Part shown: positions 59,731-64,000 of the stretch, piece after piece
Position numbering within the stretch: the first letter of the stretch is position 1
Layout: each line of letters begins with the position of its first letter
Assembly (NCBI GenBank): GCA_963576475.1
Contig: OY754970.1
Location: 33,269,619-33,333,618, forward strand
Direction: 5' to 3'
DNA length: 64,000 nt
Source: Molanna angustata
Lineage: Eukaryota > Arthropoda > Insecta > Trichoptera > Molannidae
The notes under the pieces: generated by a model
Told to the model about the DNA's origin: nothing
Database searches by the model: none
What the model saw: the letters and a program-made list of their open reading frames with translations, nothing else
Position numbers and translations under genes: made by a program

Positions 59731-59934
59731 TATGGTGACGTCATGCGCTCTGATTGGTGTTTCACATAAAATGGCGGACAAACATATTTTGTATTTTTAT
59801 TTTAATAATATTAATATTATTCGCTCTTTTAAAATGAAAATATATATATTTTTTCAAATCTTTATAACATATTTTATTTTATAAAATCATAATTTCAATG
59901 ATTTTTTCTTACTGTCATCACGCCTATTGAAATA
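59731..59934 (+). repeat. 200-bp dispersed repeat, copy 2
   Basis: Direct repeat of 59085-59281, by eye about 85 percent alike, ending TACTGTCATCACGCCTATTG. Confidence 0.75.
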
Positions 59935-59939
59935 AAAAG

Positions 59940-61070
59940 TAAAGTCCGTTTCATTTACTAATTCCTTTTTTATCTTTCCATTGGTAAAATTTCTTAGTGT
60001 TGTCAGATGGAAGAAACTAAACTTTACCAGATGTCGCAACATTATAAATAACGCTAAGTTCGATTGATGAATTCTGTTGTATTCGTCACAAAGTAAGAAT
60101 AATAAAAGTTGTTTTATGACATACCTCGAAAAACAATAAAATGTTTTTTTTTAATATAGAAGCAAATTTAAAAAAGTTTTTTTTTATAAAAGCACATTTT
60201 TGTACATTCAATTAATAAATGGTAATACGACTACCATTTATCTTACTTGTGTAACTTACGTGTGTGATTGAATATGAGCTCGTGTAATTTTGTGTACATC
60301 CATAATTGGACGTCCAGCACTCACAATAATAACCAATATTATTTTCTTTTTATGATAATTGTAAGCTGGATGTCTGTCGATGCACCCTTTTTAATAAAAT
60401 AAATAAATAAATGAAATAAACACTCATTTGCACATTAAAATTGGAAATAATGGAATATTTTCCTTTGATTTCAGTTTTTGGTATTTTTAATGTATTTTTT
60501 AGTTGATTAGGGATATGTACTTGTTACTGAGAGCACATTTTAAATTTAGCACACCATATGTTGAAAATCGATACAGCCCTATGTGCAAAAAAAAATTCCA
60601 AATCAATTAATATTCCAAAAATGACATAACGATGAATAAATTACAATTTGACACGGTACGGTATTTTTCAATTTAATGGTTCTGGTATACGGCGAGCAAT
60701 CTATCAAAATATTCCATCCCATTTGGTTGGAACAAGGAGAGTATAAAGTATGAGCGTCCTCGGGGTACTCTGTCTTACGAGTAAAGTTTACCGAGAGAAT
60801 AATATGACACCATAAGAGTAATGATGGAAAATTAATCAGCCGAAGAACGGAATTCGAGAAAATCGAAAGTGGATATTTTCAACTAACAAATGTTACCTAC
60901 TTATGTGCAGAAACTGACTTGTTTTTTTTTCCGCATAGCCTTTTACACTTTACTTGGCATTAATATTGTGTGTAAATTGTTATTGTGTATAGGCAATAGG
61001 CACTATTTGATTTGCATTGTAAAATTCTGTAAAAGTGACTAAGTCAAGTATGTAGGTACACGACCTAGAG
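59940..61070. other. AT-rich sequence with one interspersed repeat
   Basis: Contains repeat E copy 2 (60278-60412). The rest is unique. Confidence 0.35.
60278..60412 (-). mobile_element. Interspersed repeat E, copy 2
   Basis: Inverse of 52849-52985, with an (AAATAA)n tail at 60398-60415. Probably the 3' end of a LINE or SINE. Confidence 0.7.
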
Positions 61071-61075
61071 CTTCA

Positions 61076-61603
61076 GGGCTGTGTTCAGATAGAACACTCG
61101 ACGTCGAATGTACCTGAAGTTGCAGATTATGGCGTTTTTCACACCAATTTCACTTAACGCTTTCAAGCGGCATTTCAATCTGAACATCGGGCGTATTAAA
61201 TGTCATTTATCATACATATGTGCCTTTTTGGTTATATTTTCATTGAAAGACAACAATTTGGCAGAGGAATAAATAATGCTCTCTGACCTTTTATTGGAAA
61301 CTTTTGAATGATGTTTTTATAAATCAACCTCTTTGTAAATGCATATAGTCATCATAAATAATGTCAACTGATCTCAAATTACACCACATAAACAAATATA
61401 AGTCATCTTACCACAGATTAAATAAAAGTAAAAAAAAAACTATAACTGTCAAGGGTAATTTTCATCCGACGATTATTTAGACAGTTTGGAGCGTACACTC
61501 GACGTTCAATCTTAACGCGACACAGTGTCTTTAGAGCGTCCGGTTATTCTGAACGGCTTGGAACGTGACCAAGTTCACTCGGCGTTCATTGTGAACGCAG
61601 CCC
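61076..61603. mobile_element. TIR element, about 530 bp
   Basis: Left end GGGCTGTGTTCAGATAGAAC; the right end complement is GGGCTGCGTTCACAATGAAC. Both are followed by CTCGACG/CGAGTG motifs. No frame inside. Confidence 0.5.
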
Positions 61604-61639
61604 AGGATGATAAATAACAATAAACAATACACAATTCCC

Positions 61640-61692
61640 TAATCGAATGATTATACTTATAGGTGAACGAAATCAGTCGATGCAAGATTCGG
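61640..61692 (-). mobile_element. SINE family 2 fragment
   Basis: TATAGGTGAACGAAATC, then GTCGATGCAAGATTCGGAC, matches 12968-13001 with changes. Truncated inside the B box. Confidence 0.55.
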
Positions 61693-61695
61693 ACC

Positions 61696-61925
61696 AAATT
61701 CTTCTTCTTCTTCTTCTTCCTTGCCTCTTCCCAGTTCATCTGGGGTCGGCCCTTCTGGTACGCAATCGCCAGACCTGGATTGTTGCTCCTCCCTCAGCTC
61801 CCTCTCAATATTTGTCCACCAGGTGGCCTGTGGACGGCCTCTAGTTCTGGACTGAGTATGTCCAGTGCGAGTTTAACTACCTGATCGTCATTTCGTCTGA
61901 TAATGTGTCCGTACCATCGAATTCT
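61696..61925 (-). mobile_element. LINE 3' end fragment with (GAA)n tail
   Basis: Minus reading RWYGHIIRRNDDQVVKLALD, then GRPQATWWTNIEREL and PDELGRGKEE, ending in (AGA)n. C-terminal end of an RTE-like LINE, with a frame break before GRPQ. Confidence 0.65.
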
Positions 61926-61996
61926 GGTACGGATTATACATGATTCGAACCAAATAACATTACTTTTTTATGTATACATTTATTCACACCATCCCA

Positions 61997-62665
61997 GCAT
62001 ATTTATTTATTTTATTTTATTTTTATTCGGAAAACATACAGCAGTAAACATAAAATTAAACTATAAGAATACTTAATCAATAAAAATACTGCCAAGACAG
62101 TTTCCACAAGCAATTATTTATATAAATCAAATAAAACAGACCGGTACATAGGAACCTACTTATTAAAAAAGAAAATAATATTATATCATATACAAAAGCA
62201 AAACAGATTTGGTTATAAAAAATGGGAATAGGAAATAGGAAATAGGGAGAGGGAGAGGACGGACAGGGAGAGCAAATCTCATATAACTACATATGTATAA
62301 AACAGAAATAATGCTGAACAACACGAAACCACTATTCACTGTCGCAAATTACACGCATTACTTCGTGGCGAAACTGATTTAACAGGTGAGTCAAAAATAT
62401 TGGTATGCATCGAAAATAATGCATTTAATCTACGACAGATGCGTGGGATCGTAGCATTCATCCGCAAATTAGTTCTACAGTGTGGAACATGTAAGACGTT
62501 TGACTGGCGAACTGACCTTCCCGGGACCCGTATATTCACAAAACTGACAAGCTCAGGCGAGTCTATAGAATCGTTCAAAATTTTATGAATCATTAATTGG
62601 TCGAATAAGGTTCTTCTGGATTCTAGGGTATCATATTTTTGGTATTTAATTGAATTACGATAGCT
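61997..62665 (-). mobile_element. LINE fragment, jockey-like
   Basis: Minus frame YDTLESRRTLFDQLMIHKIL, then VPHCRTNLRMNATIPRICRR. Same family tail as 28021-28965 (ACTGCTGTATGTTTTCC and an AATAAAA run). 5'-truncated, with a SINE-like copy at its 5' side. Confidence 0.7.
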
Positions 62666-62676
62666 TTCAAAGTTTA

Positions 62677-62950
62677 TCCCGCAATGTGGGGTAACCAGCG
62701 ACAGATGTGCGGGTATGCGATACCTCATAAAAGGAAGCACGACACCTTGGTGTATCCCCACATACCAGCTTCGTCCCATGTAAAAAGGTATCATTCAGAA
62801 TTGGTGGTGAATCTCACTGCTGTACTATACTATGATACGTTATTTATGTAGCCTCTTATATTTTCGATTACCCGTCTTTAACAGAACACCAGAAAACGAT
62901 AATAACGGAAAAAAAACGGAAGCACTATTCTAAGCCTTATGTGTAGCACC
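62677..62950 (-). mobile_element. SINE-like family B, copy 3
   Basis: Minus-strand copy: AGGCTTAGAATAGTGCTTCC, GGGTAATCGAAAATAT, CTTTTATGAGGTATCGCATA and GGTTACCCCACATTGCGGGA. The TATG tail is missing. Confidence 0.75.
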
Positions 62951-63500
62951 ACCTCTATAAAAACATAAACATATCGATATACATAATATGTCACACAACT
63001 AACTTTATGACGTGAATTCAATAAAGCGTTGATAATGTCCTCAGGTTATTTTTATAAGGTCAGGTCACCATAGGCCATCCTACAAATATGTATGTCAATC
63101 AGTTTAAACAGGTTCTGACACCGATAGCTTTACAGAGTCTGGCCAATTTGTATCAATTTTTTTTTAAATACCTATTTTTAAGTCCTCCATTGAGCTGTCC
63201 TTACCGAGAGATTTAAAAAACGTTGACGATTTCAACCGTGCATCATGACTTAGGTAAGTACTACATAAATCTAACCGCATGTTTGAACACATTTGTACGC
63301 AGAGAAAAAAAAATCTCAAAAAGATGATAAGATGATGTAATAAACCACGGATATTGTTATGAAATATAATAAAAAAATGTAAAACCGTGCGTTGAATTCT
63401 TTTGAACTGAAAAAAATAGGCTTACGACCTATCATCGGCTCAGAACTAACTCTTCATCATTTGCACAACGTTTAGCATTAATCAGTTTACTAACTGTGCC
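62951..63500. other. AT-rich sequence with a MITE relic
   Basis: 63413-63480 (GGCTTACGACCTATCATCGG, TTGCACAACGTT) is a relic of the 10028-10544 MITE. Otherwise unique. Confidence 0.4.
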
Positions 63501-63570
63501 GATCGCCGTGGCACAGTTGTTAAGCCGTATTACTGCTGTGCGGGCGTCCTGGGTTGGACTCCAGCAGAGC
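63501..63570 (+). mobile_element. tRNA-derived SINE head, family 3
   Basis: GCCGTGGCACAGTTGTTAAG (A-box-like), then GGGTTGGACTCC (diverged B box) 40 bases on, with tRNA-like spacing. The body continues past 63570 without a clear end. Confidence 0.45.
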
Positions 63571-64000
63571 AGAAATTTATTTAGTTAATTTCTCACGCAA
63601 ATATTGCTTCTCTGGGCTGGGGAAACTGGTTAGAAGAAATCGCCGTATGGCAATAACCTCGTCACTAGCGCAGGGTGCAAGGAAGTGTTTATTATTATTA
63701 ATGTCTTCTATTTGCTTTAACAACAACATTCAACTCGAAAAACAAAACATAAAAATAAAAGTAACACTATTTCAAACATTTTGTAACAAACCTTTCTTTA
63801 ACTTTGGAAAAAAAGGATTACTACTCCATAAAATAGTGTACCTACTAATTTTAATAGTAATTACTTACACTGTGCAGGTTAAAAAATGGATTTTTTCTGT
63901 ATGCGTATACATTGGATTTTTATAAGCAAAACTTTTTATTTTATTTTTATTCAAATTGAAGCTAACAATGTATGAAGAAAAAAATAAATACAGAATATAT

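Noticed and set aside
63554..63925. 123-codon plus-strand frame
   Set aside because: Begins in a SINE head and continues through AT-rich sequence without recognisable domains.

Overview
The window looks like insect nuclear DNA, probably from a moth or butterfly. It is AT-rich, has split genes with GT-AG introns, and is crowded with non-LTR retrotransposon (LINE) fragments ending in (TATG)n or (GAA)n, tRNA-derived SINEs, Helentron-like elements and many short inverted-repeat transposons. The order is inferred from the style of the repeats and from protein similarity, not from a database search.

The main gene is on the minus strand. Eighteen coding exons between 53832 and 17266 encode most of a Ca2+/calmodulin-responsive type I adenylyl cyclase, the rutabaga/ADCY1 family. 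The exons give the last helix of the first membrane block, catalytic domain C1a, the calmodulin-binding C1b segment, the second membrane block, catalytic domain C2a and a very long Ser/Pro-rich tail. The start codon and most of the first membrane block are not recognisable here and probably lie beyond 64000. Exon phases agree throughout except at one junction (31840/31710), which is one nucleotide out of step. A 207-nt exon (39412-39618) is symmetric and absent from the vertebrate relative as I recall it, so it may be a cassette exon. The AT-rich, repeat-poor stretch below the stop codon (about 13.2-17.3 kb) may be a long 3' UTR.

A second, unrecognised minus-strand gene is supported at 4250-3360 by two exons with matching phase and good splice sites. 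It continues leftward out of sight.

By region: 1-2.7 kb holds two LINE copies. 3.3-4.3 kb holds the small gene. 4.6-9.4 kb is a nest of Helentron-like elements, a TA-flanked pogo-like element with a 216-bp palindrome inside it, and a SINE. 9.5-10.5 kb is a 424-bp exact duplication ending in a 91-bp inverted-repeat element. 13-17 kb is unique. 17-54 kb is the cyclase gene, with introns carrying two minisatellites, TTAA-flanked foldback elements, LINE remnants and SINEs. 54-64 kb is repeat-rich sequence upstream of the visible cyclase exons, with a decayed THAP-domain fragment.

I see no operon, CRISPR array or prokaryotic system. The more unusual items are the phase break and cassette exon in the cyclase, the unrecognised two-exon gene, the Helentron-like family with a 14-bp subterminal inverted repeat, the pogo-like element with repeated GGGGCTATTGCG motifs, and a SINE-like family that shares its 3' end with the local LINE.
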